From the NCBI RefSeq assembly GCF_938015485.1, contig NZ_CALLVU010000036.1, positions 1 through 64,000 of the forward strand: DNA of 64,000 nt, written 5' to 3'. Below the pieces are notes generated by a model. It did no database searches. It was given only the letters and a program-made list of their open reading frames with translations, and was not told where the DNA came from. This DNA is from an uncultured Lachnoanaerobaculum sp. (lineage in GTDB: Bacteria; Bacillota; Clostridia; Lachnospirales; Lachnospiraceae). The translations under genes were made by a program, and so were the position numbers. Of this stretch, positions 25,089-33,176 are shown in pieces (positions within the stretch are counted from its first letter, which is position 1; each line of letters opens with the position of its first letter).

Positions 25089-27311
25089 TTACAAAAACTT
25101 CTCCCACTCTCTCACTCTCTTTTTCATCCCCTCAATATCAAGTACTCCACAGGCAAATCCCTTCTTTACAAGTTCATCGGGTACGAACTCGTCATACTTT
25201 TCAAACACGGGTACTTCCTTTTCATATACAAGGGAGAGCGGGTCTATGTCTTCACAGGCTTTCTTACATACAATTTTATAAAATTCCTTTTCGCTTACAT
25301 TCATACTGAATTGTATAAAATACGGTCTTACAGGGCTTAATCCCTTAAGTCCGAGTTCCCTTGCGCAGTGTATTTTCAAAAATCTCTCCAAAGCTAAAAA
25401 AGCGTAGCTGCCAAGCCAAGGAAAAAGCGCCCACATATTTCCTCCAAGATGTATAAGTACTCTGTCTTTTAACTTTGCCATATCAAAGCACGCTCTTGCC
25501 TGATCAAGTCTTACTTTTGCATTGTTCATCAAATACATATATGTAGTATTTGTACAAAGAACTTCTTTCATCTTCTCAAGCACATGAGTATGTATATCTC
25601 CGGGCACATCACCGAAGTATGCAGGAATATTCCCCTTTATAAGGCTGACATAGATTGCCCTTTTCTTGTGGTCCACCTCTTCCACTACCCAAACTCTGCC
25701 GGCAATAGCTACCTTACCGCCGATTGCAGGCGGTTTTACAATGGTTCCAAGTTCCTGCGATTCACTGCGAACCGAGTATTCTACATTTTCCATAAATACT
25801 GCATAGAACTTATAGTTGTTTACCACTCTCTCACCTGTTATACCCACTATCAGTCCGCCGCCTTCAGTCCTGTTTATATGGTCCGTCTCAATCAAATGTA
25901 ATAAAAGTTTCCTAAAGTCATCCTGACTTATTCGGGTAAAAGCCGAGAGTGTAAGTACCTTTGATGCAAGCTCTCCGGCACTCATCTCTCCGTTTGATGC
26001 CAGTGTGGACATCGTCTGATGATAGAGCAGGCTGAAAGGTAACCTCTCAAGTCTTGGAGGTTCTACAAATCTTTCTTCTATATATAATTGCACCAGTGCA
26101 ATACCCTGTATCAGATACCAAGGTATCATCTCAGGCATAATTGCTCTTGGCTCAGGATGGTCTTCTCTCATCACAAACCACATCTGTGCCGGCTCGCCCC
26201 TTCTTCCCGTCCTTCCAAGTCTTTGAAGAAATCCCGATACGGTAAAGGGAGCATCTATCTGAAATGCTCTTTCAAGTCTGCCTATATCTATACCAAGTTC
26301 AAGTGTTGCAGTTGCACATATCGAAACAAGCGACTCGTCATCCTTCATCTCATCTTCCGCACTCTCACGATAAGACGCGGACAGATTGCCGTGGTGAATA
26401 AGGAATCTGTCAGGTTCGCGGTTGAACTCACAGTATTGCAAAAGATTCTGACACACAGCCTCACATTCCTCACGTGAGTTTGTAAATATCAGACATTTTC
26501 TCCCCTTTGTATGCTCAAAGATGTAGGCAAGTCCCGGGTTTGCTCCGGTAGGGGCTTTATCACCTATAGGTTCGCTTATAGAATCTTCTTTATCTTCTCC
26601 CGCCTGTGGAGCAGTATTGAAAAAATGCTCCATAGACAGTCTCCACTTTTCCTTGCCTCTGTCAAACTCCGGAATCAGCGTCTTTCTTTTACTTCCACAA
26701 GCCAAAAAGTCTCCTGCCTCCTTCGGATTTCCGATAGTTGCAGAAAGTCCTACTCTTCTCGGGTCACAGCCTGCCGCCCTACATAATCTCTCTATCAGAC
26801 AAAAGGTCTGTAAGCCTCTGTCTCCACGTAGCAGCGAGTGAATCTCATCAATCACTATAAACCTAAGGTCATGAAATAAAGATACTATTTCCATATGCTT
26901 ATTTATCATCAAAGATTCAAGCGACTCGGGGGTAATCTGTAAAATTCCCGACGGCTTTCTTAAAAGTTTTCTCTTTCCGGTTTGTGTAGTATCTCCATGC
27001 CATCTTGTCACATTGATGTCGGCTTCCTCACATATATGACTCAACCTCTCAAACTGGTCGTTGATAAGCGCCTTAAGCGGTGCGATATAGAGTACTCCCA
27101 CACTTTTTGAAGGATTCTCCTCAAGCAATGTAAGTATAGGAAAAAATGCCGCTTCAGTTTTACCTGAAGCGGTAGAAGCCGTAAGCAGCAAATTTTCGTC
27201 CGTATTAAATATCACATCACCTGCCGCATTTTGTACTCCCCTAAGCATCTGCCAGCCCGATTCATAGATATAATTCCTGATAAAAGGGGCATATCTCTCA
27301 AACACATTCAT
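25089..27311 (-). CDS. Lhr/BrxHI-like superfamily 2 helicase
   Basis: A 740-residue DEAD/DEAH helicase. Walker A is ASTASGKT (45-52), motif II DEIH (155-158), motif III GLSATIGNP, and motif VI QRLGRTGRRG. Downstream of the helicase core is a winged-helix-like region and an Lhr-type C-terminal part. It matches BrxHI, the Lhr-like helicase of some BREX systems. The ATG overlaps the BrxD-like ATPase stop (ATGA), so the two are made together. Probable role: translocation on or remodelling of nucleic acid in a defence or stress response. No PglZ or PglX is present. Confidence 0.85.
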   Translation of the reverse strand: MNVFERYAPFIRNYIYESGWQMLRGVQNAAGDVIFNTDENLLLTASTASGKTEAAFFPILTLLEENPSKSVGVLYIAPLKALINDQFERLSHICEEADINVTRWHGDTTQTGKRKLLRKPSGILQITPESLESLMINKHMEIVSLFHDLRFIVIDEIHSLLRGDRGLQTFCLIERLCRAAGCDPRRVGLSATIGNPKEAGDFLACGSKRKTLIPEFDRGKEKWRLSMEHFFNTAPQAGEDKEDSISEPIGDKAPTGANPGLAYIFEHTKGRKCLIFTNSREECEAVCQNLLQYCEFNREPDRFLIHHGNLSASYRESAEDEMKDDESLVSICATATLELGIDIGRLERAFQIDAPFTVSGFLQRLGRTGRRGEPAQMWFVMREDHPEPRAIMPEMIPWYLIQGIALVQLYIEERFVEPPRLERLPFSLLYHQTMSTLASNGEMSAGELASKVLTLSAFTRISQDDFRKLLLHLIETDHINRTEGGGLIVGITGERVVNNYKFYAVFMENVEYSVRSESQELGTIVKPPAIGGKVAIAGRVWVVEEVDHKKRAIYVSLIKGNIPAYFGDVPGDIHTHVLEKMKEVLCTNTTYMYLMNNAKVRLDQARACFDMAKLKDRVLIHLGGNMWALFPWLGSYAFLALERFLKIHCARELGLKGLSPVRPYFIQFSMNVSEKEFYKIVCKKACEDIDPLSLVYEKEVPVFEKYDEFVPDELVKKGFACGVLDIEGMKKRVREWEKFL

Positions 27312-28636
27312 AGTGTAAACTCCACAAAGTTCTCGTCTACATTATCAGACACATTATCAGGCTTTGCAAAATCAAAGCCTTCCGAATTTAAAAGCTCATT
27401 TATACTTAGATTAGGATTTTGGTAAAGTAAATCAAGCAATTCTATAAAGTCTCTTATAACCTCTCTCGGAGTGATATTTTCACTTGCGCCAATCCTTGAA
27501 TACTCAAGCTTTATAAAATCACCCAAGTCTTTATCCGTCAATGTCTTTTTATAATCATAAAGTCCTGCATGGATATCCGCCAATTTTCCGCAAAGTACAA
27601 GCATCTCCTCAGGTGTGAGCGGATCAAGTCTGATAACAGGTGAGAGTAAATCCCTCATACCGGGCCTTGAAAACTTACCCTCCGCAAGCCTTGAGCGAAG
27701 GGCTTCATAGCTGTATATTCCCCTTCTCTTATCTTCAAGCGTCTGCGGTGTAGCTCCCATTATGATACACAAGTATTTCGCCTTCCCCTGCAAGGTATCA
27801 TTGTACATTGTAAGCATCTTCTCATAGTTATACTGTCTGGTAATCGCATTCGGTATCTTGTAGATATTGACAAGCTCATCCACCATAATCATCATCCCTG
27901 AGTAACCTGCCAGTCTGAAAAACATGGCAAACAGCTTGATATACTCATACCAGTCATCGTCAGTAATTATTATATTGACTCCAAGCGCCTCTTTGGCATC
28001 CGTCTTTCTTGTATATTCACCTCGAAACCAACGCACTATCTTCATCTTCATATCGTCATCACCTTCTATATAGGCATGGTAATACTTTGATAAAATATTT
28101 CCGAACTCAAATCCGTGCACCAGTTCTGAAAGGCTTGATAAGGTAAAATAAATCTTTTTATCCACCTCTAAAGACAACTCACCGCTTCCGGGCAAAAACT
28201 TACTCTCCTCCATGCACTCCGCTTGAATTTTGTTAATCCATTTGTCAAGGAGTAGGGTAACGGCGCCTCCCTCAGGCTTTGTCTTTGTAGACAGATTGCT
28301 TATAAGTTCTCTGTAGGTTGCAAGTCCCTGTCCCTTGGTGCCCTGCAACCTGCGCTCAGGCGAGAGGTCGGCATCCGCAACTATAAAGCCCTTGTCCATC
28401 ACATAGTTTCTTATGGTCTGCAATAAAAAGCTTTTTCCGCTTCCATACTTGCCTACAATAAACCTGAACGAAGCACCTCCCTCAGATACGATATCCACAT
28501 CGTGAAGTAGTGCCTCAATCTCATTCTTTCTTCCTACCGTAATATATGGCAGTCCCGTTCTCGGTACCACTCCGCCCTTTAGCGAATTGATAAGTGTCTG
28601 CGCAATTCGCTTCGGTACCCTTTTCTCGTCATTCAT
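27308..28636 (-). CDS. BrxD-like P-loop ATPase (DUF2791)
   Basis: A 442-residue ATPase. Residues 35-69 read VGRKNEIEALLHDV then FRFIVGKYGSGKS, with Walker A at 62-69; Walker B is MMIMVDELVN (D253, E254). This is the signature of the BrxC/BrxD/DUF2791 family. In BREX type 2 BrxD pairs with BrxHI, and here the helicase overlaps it by four bases. The upstream partner is a TerB_N protein rather than BREX components. It probably loads or regulates the helicase; that is inference. Confidence 0.85.
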   Translation of the reverse strand: MNDEKRVPKRIAQTLINSLKGGVVPRTGLPYITVGRKNEIEALLHDVDIVSEGGASFRFIVGKYGSGKSFLLQTIRNYVMDKGFIVADADLSPERRLQGTKGQGLATYRELISNLSTKTKPEGGAVTLLLDKWINKIQAECMEESKFLPGSGELSLEVDKKIYFTLSSLSELVHGFEFGNILSKYYHAYIEGDDDMKMKIVRWFRGEYTRKTDAKEALGVNIIITDDDWYEYIKLFAMFFRLAGYSGMMIMVDELVNIYKIPNAITRQYNYEKMLTMYNDTLQGKAKYLCIIMGATPQTLEDKRRGIYSYEALRSRLAEGKFSRPGMRDLLSPVIRLDPLTPEEMLVLCGKLADIHAGLYDYKKTLTDKDLGDFIKLEYSRIGASENITPREVIRDFIELLDLLYQNPNLSINELLNSEGFDFAKPDNVSDNVDENFVEFTL

Positions 28637-30183
28637 AATCTCTCCATTATATCTAAAACATCTTCTCTATAATCTTCAATCAGATAAATATCCTCTCCGT
28701 CACATTCCAGTATATTGTCGCCTATATCATCAAAGAACCTTTCATTGAGTGTATCAGTGACAATGGAAGCAAAGAGGTTATTCTCTTTTATATAGTGCTT
28801 ATAGTCTTCTCCTGCCAGTATACCTTCCAAAATCCTTATATTTATATCAATATCTGTAGACATATCCTCTTTAACAATCTCTTTTTCCTGTGTCTTTTCA
28901 TTATCCGATATATCAAAGATTGTATCTTCGTCTTCTTCCACAATAAGGCTCTCCCTTGTGATATCCGCATCGCTTCTGATTTTGTTTAGAGCAAAAAAGT
29001 CAATATCTATCTGTTTCTTTTCATTTCCCTTTAATTCAAAAACAGCCTTATCAAACGCCTCTTTGACATAATCTCTTATCCACTTATCCTCTTCTCTTTC
29101 CTTCAGATAATACCCCAATTTATACTCTACTCTCATATATCTGTCAATTTCACGAAACACCGATATAAGCTTTTTCTTGTCAAAACATTCTTTAGTGTAT
29201 GATTTTTCCTTCCATGCCTGCTTACTGTAGTGATAAGACCTGACACTGTTCAAAACATAATCAGTTCCTTCACGGCTTTCTTCAAGATATGGAGTGTTAC
29301 CGAGCGGATACCACCTTTTACTCTGCAATCTGCTAAAGCAATGTGTGAAAACAGTTTGTCCGTCAATACTGCCTGCTTTTAATATAGCTTTCCAAACATA
29401 GGCAAAAATATATATCATATTTTCTTTTTGTTTTTTCACACTCAAAGAACCTGCCACTCTGCTTCCCAATAAAAACATCAGTGCATCAAATATCTCATTA
29501 TCTGAGTGGTTTTCGGGCTTTTTAAATATTTCTATCGCATCATCCCGTTTGAAAACATCTTCCCCTATATATTCTTTGATTTCCTCTGCGCTAAAGCCGT
29601 TTATAACGGAGTATTCAAAATACCATCTGTTTAAGTTGCTCTTTATTTGAGCGACGTTTTCTATGCCTTCAAGGTTTAAGATATTTTCTTCCAACTCTTT
29701 TAACTTATTTATAGTGTCATACTTTGATACGGTGCCTATTCCGCAAAGCAACTCATATATATACAAATATATAAATGATGTATATGTACTCCTGTAATTG
29801 CCCTTTCTTATATCGGTCCTCCATGTAAAGTAGGACCTGAGCTGATTGGCATTAAGCTCATGATATGTGACAAAGTAACCGCAATAATCTCTCACCTTCT
29901 CATAGTAATTATCCTCATAGTCTTCCATAAACTTTCCCTGCTTATAGAAGTTCTTACTTTTCTGATACCACGGATAATCATTATAGCTGTACATGTTTAT
30001 CATCTCATAGATTCTCTTCGGAGTTTCGTCTCTTTTCTTAAAGAAATCACTCCCCTTGCCAAAAGGTATCGCCGTATCACTATACTTTGTACCCTCACTT
30101 GATGAATCAAGCACAATCAAATCACTTTTTACATTTCTTTTATATCTTTCATTTATACAGTCAAGAAACTTTTTAGCATCCAT
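28633..30183 (-). CDS. TerB_N domain protein (with TerB_C-like tail)
   Basis: A 516-residue protein. Residues about 85-150 hold a dense aromatic motif set (FMEDYEDNYYEKV, NANQLRSYFTWRTDIRKGNY and FIYLYIYELLCGIG) diagnostic of the TerB_N domain. The middle is helical with many W/Y residues, an acidic linker lies near 405-450, and the last 80 residues could be TerB_C-like. TerB_N proteins occur in tellurite/stress-linked systems of unknown mechanism. The stop overlaps the BrxD-like gene (ATGA), and a DnaQ-type gene lies 14 bp upstream, so all four form one leftward operon. Confidence 0.8.
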   Translation of the reverse strand: MDAKKFLDCINERYKRNVKSDLIVLDSSSEGTKYSDTAIPFGKGSDFFKKRDETPKRIYEMINMYSYNDYPWYQKSKNFYKQGKFMEDYEDNYYEKVRDYCGYFVTYHELNANQLRSYFTWRTDIRKGNYRSTYTSFIYLYIYELLCGIGTVSKYDTINKLKELEENILNLEGIENVAQIKSNLNRWYFEYSVINGFSAEEIKEYIGEDVFKRDDAIEIFKKPENHSDNEIFDALMFLLGSRVAGSLSVKKQKENMIYIFAYVWKAILKAGSIDGQTVFTHCFSRLQSKRWYPLGNTPYLEESREGTDYVLNSVRSYHYSKQAWKEKSYTKECFDKKKLISVFREIDRYMRVEYKLGYYLKEREEDKWIRDYVKEAFDKAVFELKGNEKKQIDIDFFALNKIRSDADITRESLIVEEDEDTIFDISDNEKTQEKEIVKEDMSTDIDINIRILEGILAGEDYKHYIKENNLFASIVTDTLNERFFDDIGDNILECDGEDIYLIEDYREDVLDIMERL

Positions 30184-30197
30184 CTTTTATCCTTACA

Positions 30198-30641
30198 CTA
30201 TGCCACTGCAAACCCCAGTTCTTTATCAAACTCCGCCTGAAAGTCATGCCATTCTGTCAAATAAACTCTTTCTTCATACAAGCTTATTTCATATTTTTTT
30301 AAGCTTATCTCTTTTGAGATTTGCTTATAATCGTTTTCACTCCAAGCATATATTTTGATATCGTCATTCACACCCAAGCACCAATTTGAAAACATCTTCA
30401 TTGCTTCATCAAACTTAGGAGCATTTATTACCATATCATAGGTAATGCCTGTCAATCTGCTTATCAAAGGTCTGATTCTGTTATTGTATTCAGGCTTTAC
30501 ATAGGTTCTGAATGATGAAATCTCCTGATAGTTTTCATCCAACATTATAGCACCTACTTCAATAGTCTCCATAGTACAATCAAAGTCCTTATATTTATTG
30601 CTTATACTGTTCATTTCCAAATCTACAACTATATGCTTCAT
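30198..30641 (-). CDS. DnaQ/RNase T-type 3'-5' exonuclease, C-terminally truncated
   Basis: A 147-residue DEDD-family exonuclease. ExoI is VVDLEMN (D7, E9), the middle has LISRLTGITYDMV, and ExoII is YAWSENDYKQI (D104). The reading frame stops after GFAVA, before any ExoIII motif (H/YxxxD), which should supply the last two catalytic residues. Full family members run about 50 residues longer. Only 14 bases separate the stop from the TerB_N start, so the missing part is not just out of frame nearby. It is probably inactive, unless it works by binding. Ribosome binding site GGAGGCGG. Confidence 0.75.
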   Translation of the reverse strand: MKHIVVDLEMNSISNKYKDFDCTMETIEVGAIMLDENYQEISSFRTYVKPEYNNRIRPLISRLTGITYDMVINAPKFDEAMKMFSNWCLGVNDDIKIYAWSENDYKQISKEISLKKYEISLYEERVYLTEWHDFQAEFDKELGFAVA

Positions 30642-30775
30642 TGCCGCCTCCGGGTTGTTTTTATTATACTCGTATTCTACAATATATGCTGTACGATAAA
30701 AATGCCTTCAAACTTTTATATTTATAATTTAAATGTAGGTAGGGTAATTTTACCCGGTGATAAGCTTTTAGTATC

Positions 30776-30807
30776 AAAAAGAGCCGTTGCACTGTATGCA
30801 ACAGCCC
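30776..30807 (-). terminator. Intrinsic terminator after the first small membrane protein gene
   Basis: Read leftward, GCTGTTGCA and TGCAACGGC pair (one G-U) around a 5-base loop and are followed by UCUUUUUG. It ends the unit carrying the two membrane proteins, just downstream of the stop at 30813. An inverted repeat GGGTAA-TT-TTACCC (30738-30751) lies between it and the exonuclease gene and could be an operator for the TerB_N operon. Confidence 0.8.
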
Positions 30808-30812
30808 TAAAT

Positions 30813-31325
30813 CTACTCCTGTCCGTCTCTCTCATCTCCTACAATATCTTTTAAACTGTTATTAACCCCGTCTATCCATTCTTTCTTTTTGTCCGGATTC
30901 TCTTCCCCGTATAAATATGAATAGTATTCTGAACCTATAGAAAGCTCCATATTCTTTTTATCGGTCACATTCATATCATAACTTTTTGAAGGCAATACCG
31001 TATTGTAATACAGCGTAGGCTTTGTATCCTCCACCTTGTTCTCCCCCTCTTTCATCCAAACAAAGGCTAAAATTCCGATAATAAATGCTATAAAACTTAT
31101 CCAAAATGCTGTGGCCTCAGTCGGCATATATCTTTCTTTTTTGCTTTTATCAAGCTTTTCCTTTATAAGTGACATTCCCGTATTATTAAATAACATAGCT
31201 CCGATAATAAGTAAAGCCCAACAAACCATCGCTTTATTAAAGTATGCGAACACACCTACCGCCAATACTATTATGGATATTGTGAATAATTTCTTTTTGC
31301 TCTTTTTCTTCTTCTTGAACTCCAT
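30813..31325 (-). CDS. Small membrane protein, paralogue 1 (unknown function)
   Basis: A 170-residue protein I do not recognise. It opens MEFKKKKKSKKKLFTIS, followed by two close hydrophobic helices (about 13-29 and 32-45), a charged cytoplasmic-looking loop ending KERYMPTEATA, a third helix (about 73-90), then VEDTKP and a hydrophilic C-terminus ending DIVGDERDGQE. It is a tandem duplicate of the gene at 31389-31892, with the same topology and the same VEDTKP and DIVGD blocks. The third segment and outer domain differ most. Ribosome binding site AGGGGAG. Confidence 0.65.
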   Translation of the reverse strand: MEFKKKKKSKKKLFTISIIVLAVGVFAYFNKAMVCWALLIIGAMLFNNTGMSLIKEKLDKSKKERYMPTEATAFWISFIAFIIGILAFVWMKEGENKVEDTKPTLYYNTVLPSKSYDMNVTDKKNMELSIGSEYYSYLYGEENPDKKKEWIDGVNNSLKDIVGDERDGQE

Positions 31326-31388
31326 AATACTCCCCTTAAGTGAAAACTGTAAAAGTTAAAGCGATTTTATAATTATTTCTTTTTATAT

Positions 31389-31892
31389 CTATTGATTTTT
31401 TCTGTCTCCGACAATATCATCCAAGCATTTGTTAACACTGTCTACCCATTCTTTCTTTTTATCCGTAATATAAGCCGAACGTAATTCTGAGTAATAAAGT
31501 TCTTTCTCTAAATATTCTTCCATCTCTTTTCTGTTAATTGTACCTGTACCATGTGACGGTGCCAATATATTGTAATATGGCTTGGTATCTTCCACCTTGT
31601 TCTTCTCATTTTCCTCAAATACCCAAATAAGGGCGGCAACACCGATAAGATGTATCATAAGGCATATCACAACTGCTGCAGCTTTAGTCGATTCATATCT
31701 TTCCTTATAGTTTTCATCCAGCTTTTTCTTTACATAGCTAATGCCACCGCCACCATATGCTATACAACCGATAATGAATAAAGCCCAACAAAACTTTTCT
31801 CTATCAAAGTATGCGAATAGACCGACCGCCAACAATATTATAGATACTATAAATAATTTCTTTTTGCTCTTTTTCTTCTCCTCAAATTCCAT
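31389..31892 (-). CDS. Small membrane protein, paralogue 2 (unknown function)
   Basis: A 167-residue protein with the same plan as its neighbour: MEFEEKKKSKKKLFIVS, a helix pair, the linker LDENYKERYESTKAA, a third helix, VEDTKP, and a C-terminus WVDSVNKCLDDIVGDRKNQ. It starts at 31892 with GGGGGAG upstream. That ribosome binding site and start lie inside the frame of a collapsed RelB/DinJ gene (31847-32014), so translation of the two may be coupled. Function unknown. Confidence 0.65.
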   Translation of the reverse strand: MEFEEKKKSKKKLFIVSIILLAVGLFAYFDREKFCWALFIIGCIAYGGGGISYVKKKLDENYKERYESTKAAAVVICLMIHLIGVAALIWVFEENEKNKVEDTKPYYNILAPSHGTGTINRKEMEEYLEKELYYSELRSAYITDKKKEWVDSVNKCLDDIVGDRKNQ

Positions 31893-32014
31893 TTTTCTCC
31901 CCCTATATAAAAAGAACCATATACGTCTTCATCATTTTTGGCAGACTCCATAGCATTATATGTGGTTTCATTCGGCTCACTATCAATCCTTAATGTAAGA
32001 TTTTCCTTTGCCAT
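31847..32014 (-). pseudogene. Collapsed RelB/DinJ antitoxin gene (internal deletion)
   Basis: From the ATG at 32012-32014, behind AGGAGGTGTGGAA, the frame reads MAKENLTLRIDSEPN then ETTYNAMESAKNDEDVYGSF. The first 12 residues match the N-terminus of RelB/DinJ antitoxins; the block from NETTYNAMESAKNDEDVYG matches the family's C-terminal end. The roughly 45-50 residues that form the ribbon-helix-helix body in between are missing. The frame then runs 19 codons beyond the family end and into the membrane protein gene before stopping at 31847. It keeps a good ribosome binding site and possible promoter (TTGTAT-16-TATACT), so a 55-residue peptide could still be made. Confidence 0.7.
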
Positions 32015-32077
32015 TTCCACACCTCCTATCTAACATAAGTATAGCAAAAGATATACATTATACAAGTACGTTGCAAC

Positions 32078-32104
32078 AAAAAAGCCCCGGTTTCCCGAGA
32101 CTTT
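32078..32104 (-). terminator. Intrinsic terminator of the lipoprotein/FMN-binding operon
   Basis: Read leftward, AAAGTCTCGG and CCGGGGCTTT pair (with G-U pairs) around a GAAA tetraloop and run into UUUUUU. It starts within 5 bp of the stop at 32109. Confidence 0.9.
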
Positions 32105-32108
32105 GATT

Positions 32109-33176
32109 TTATTCTTTTGCACTCTCAAGCGCTTTTGCTACTGCATTTATTATGCCTTTGGAGCTGTGAGTCGCTCCGCTTACGGCATCCACTTCTGTGG
32201 ATTGTTTTTCTATAATCTGCGGGATGACATCCTTGGCATCTATCAGATACTCCTCATCATCGCCTGTATCCACTATATTTATTTCAGATATCTTGCAGCA
32301 TGAGACTGTAACCGAAACAGTCATCTGACCGCTGTATCCTGTAGCACTGCCCTCATAAGTTCCGTCCTTATAGGTCGCATCCGAGCTTGCATTTGTACCT
32401 GCACTCTCACTTGTAGTCACATTCTCTTTTTGAGTCTTTGAACCTTTGAAGCCCACTAGGGCAATCGGTATATACAGTGCACAGATCACAACCATGAAAA
32501 TGATACACAGTATTCTTTGTTTCTCATATTTCTTTGCTCTGCATATAAGATATGCAATATATATAATTGCATATACACTAAGGTCAAATAAAGTGCTTAG
32601 ATGTCCCTTTGCTATAGATATACTGAATATCATTGATATATGTATAAACAAAAGTCCGTAAAATATGTATGAAAGCCTTTGTAATGATTTCCACTTCTTA
32701 GGGTTCATCTTCTTCCTGATAACCATAAATGATGTTACGGTAAGCGGAATCAAAAGTACAATCATAACCAGTGACAACACCGCTGCAAATATTCTAGGTG
32801 CATCCAGATCTGAAATCTTCGTAAACAAAGCTACAAAGTAGTACTTACCGTATGATATATTATGGATAAGTGTAAGAAGTGCCGCTATAATTGCCATCTC
32901 ACCTCTGGTACGTAGTAACAGCCCTCTAAGCTTTGCCGCAGGACATACCGAAGCCACCATAACCAAGATAAAGAGGGCACCTGCCAAGGTGCCTCTCGCC
33001 AATATGTTTTTTACAAGATAATCAATTGCAAACGGTAATCCCTTCTTCGGTGCCAATACAGACAGGACACTTATTATAACCGTTGCTATATAAAATAATG
33101 TTGCATGTTTTTTTATAGGTTTTTCTAAAAGGTAGAAAAAGACCAATGCTGTTATCAGACATGCGATAAGCCTCAT
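32109..33176 (-). CDS. Membrane flavocytochrome-like protein with C-terminal FMN-binding domain
   Basis: A 355-residue protein. The first 235 residues hold seven or so hydrophobic helices with histidines in LTLIHNISYGKYYF and LLFIHISMIFS, like the ferric-reductase/MsrQ-type haem b core. Residues about 268-355 are an FMN_bind domain: DGTYEGSATGYSGQMTVSVT and DAVSGATHSSKGI, where the threonine of SGAT is the usual covalent FMN site. It probably moves electrons across the membrane to an external acceptor. The start overlaps the lipoprotein stop by one base, so they act together. Confidence 0.8.
   Translation of the reverse strand: MRLIACLITALVFFYLLEKPIKKHATLFYIATVIISVLSVLAPKKGLPFAIDYLVKNILARGTLAGALFILVMVASVCPAAKLRGLLLRTRGEMAIIAALLTLIHNISYGKYYFVALFTKISDLDAPRIFAAVLSLVMIVLLIPLTVTSFMVIRKKMNPKKWKSLQRLSYIFYGLLFIHISMIFSISIAKGHLSTLFDLSVYAIIYIAYLICRAKKYEKQRILCIIFMVVICALYIPIALVGFKGSKTQKENVTTSESAGTNASSDATYKDGTYEGSATGYSGQMTVSVTVSCCKISEINIVDTGDDEEYLIDAKDVIPQIIEKQSTEVDAVSGATHSSKGIINAVAKALESAKE

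Noticed and set aside
25089..30183. A complete BREX system
   Set aside because: Only BrxD- and BrxHI-like genes are present; no PglZ, PglX, BrxA/B or BrxC.
30738..30751. Operator GGGTAA-TT-TTACCC before the TerB_N operon as a firm feature
   Set aside because: The dyad is real but short and unlinked to a clear promoter, so it is mentioned only in passing.
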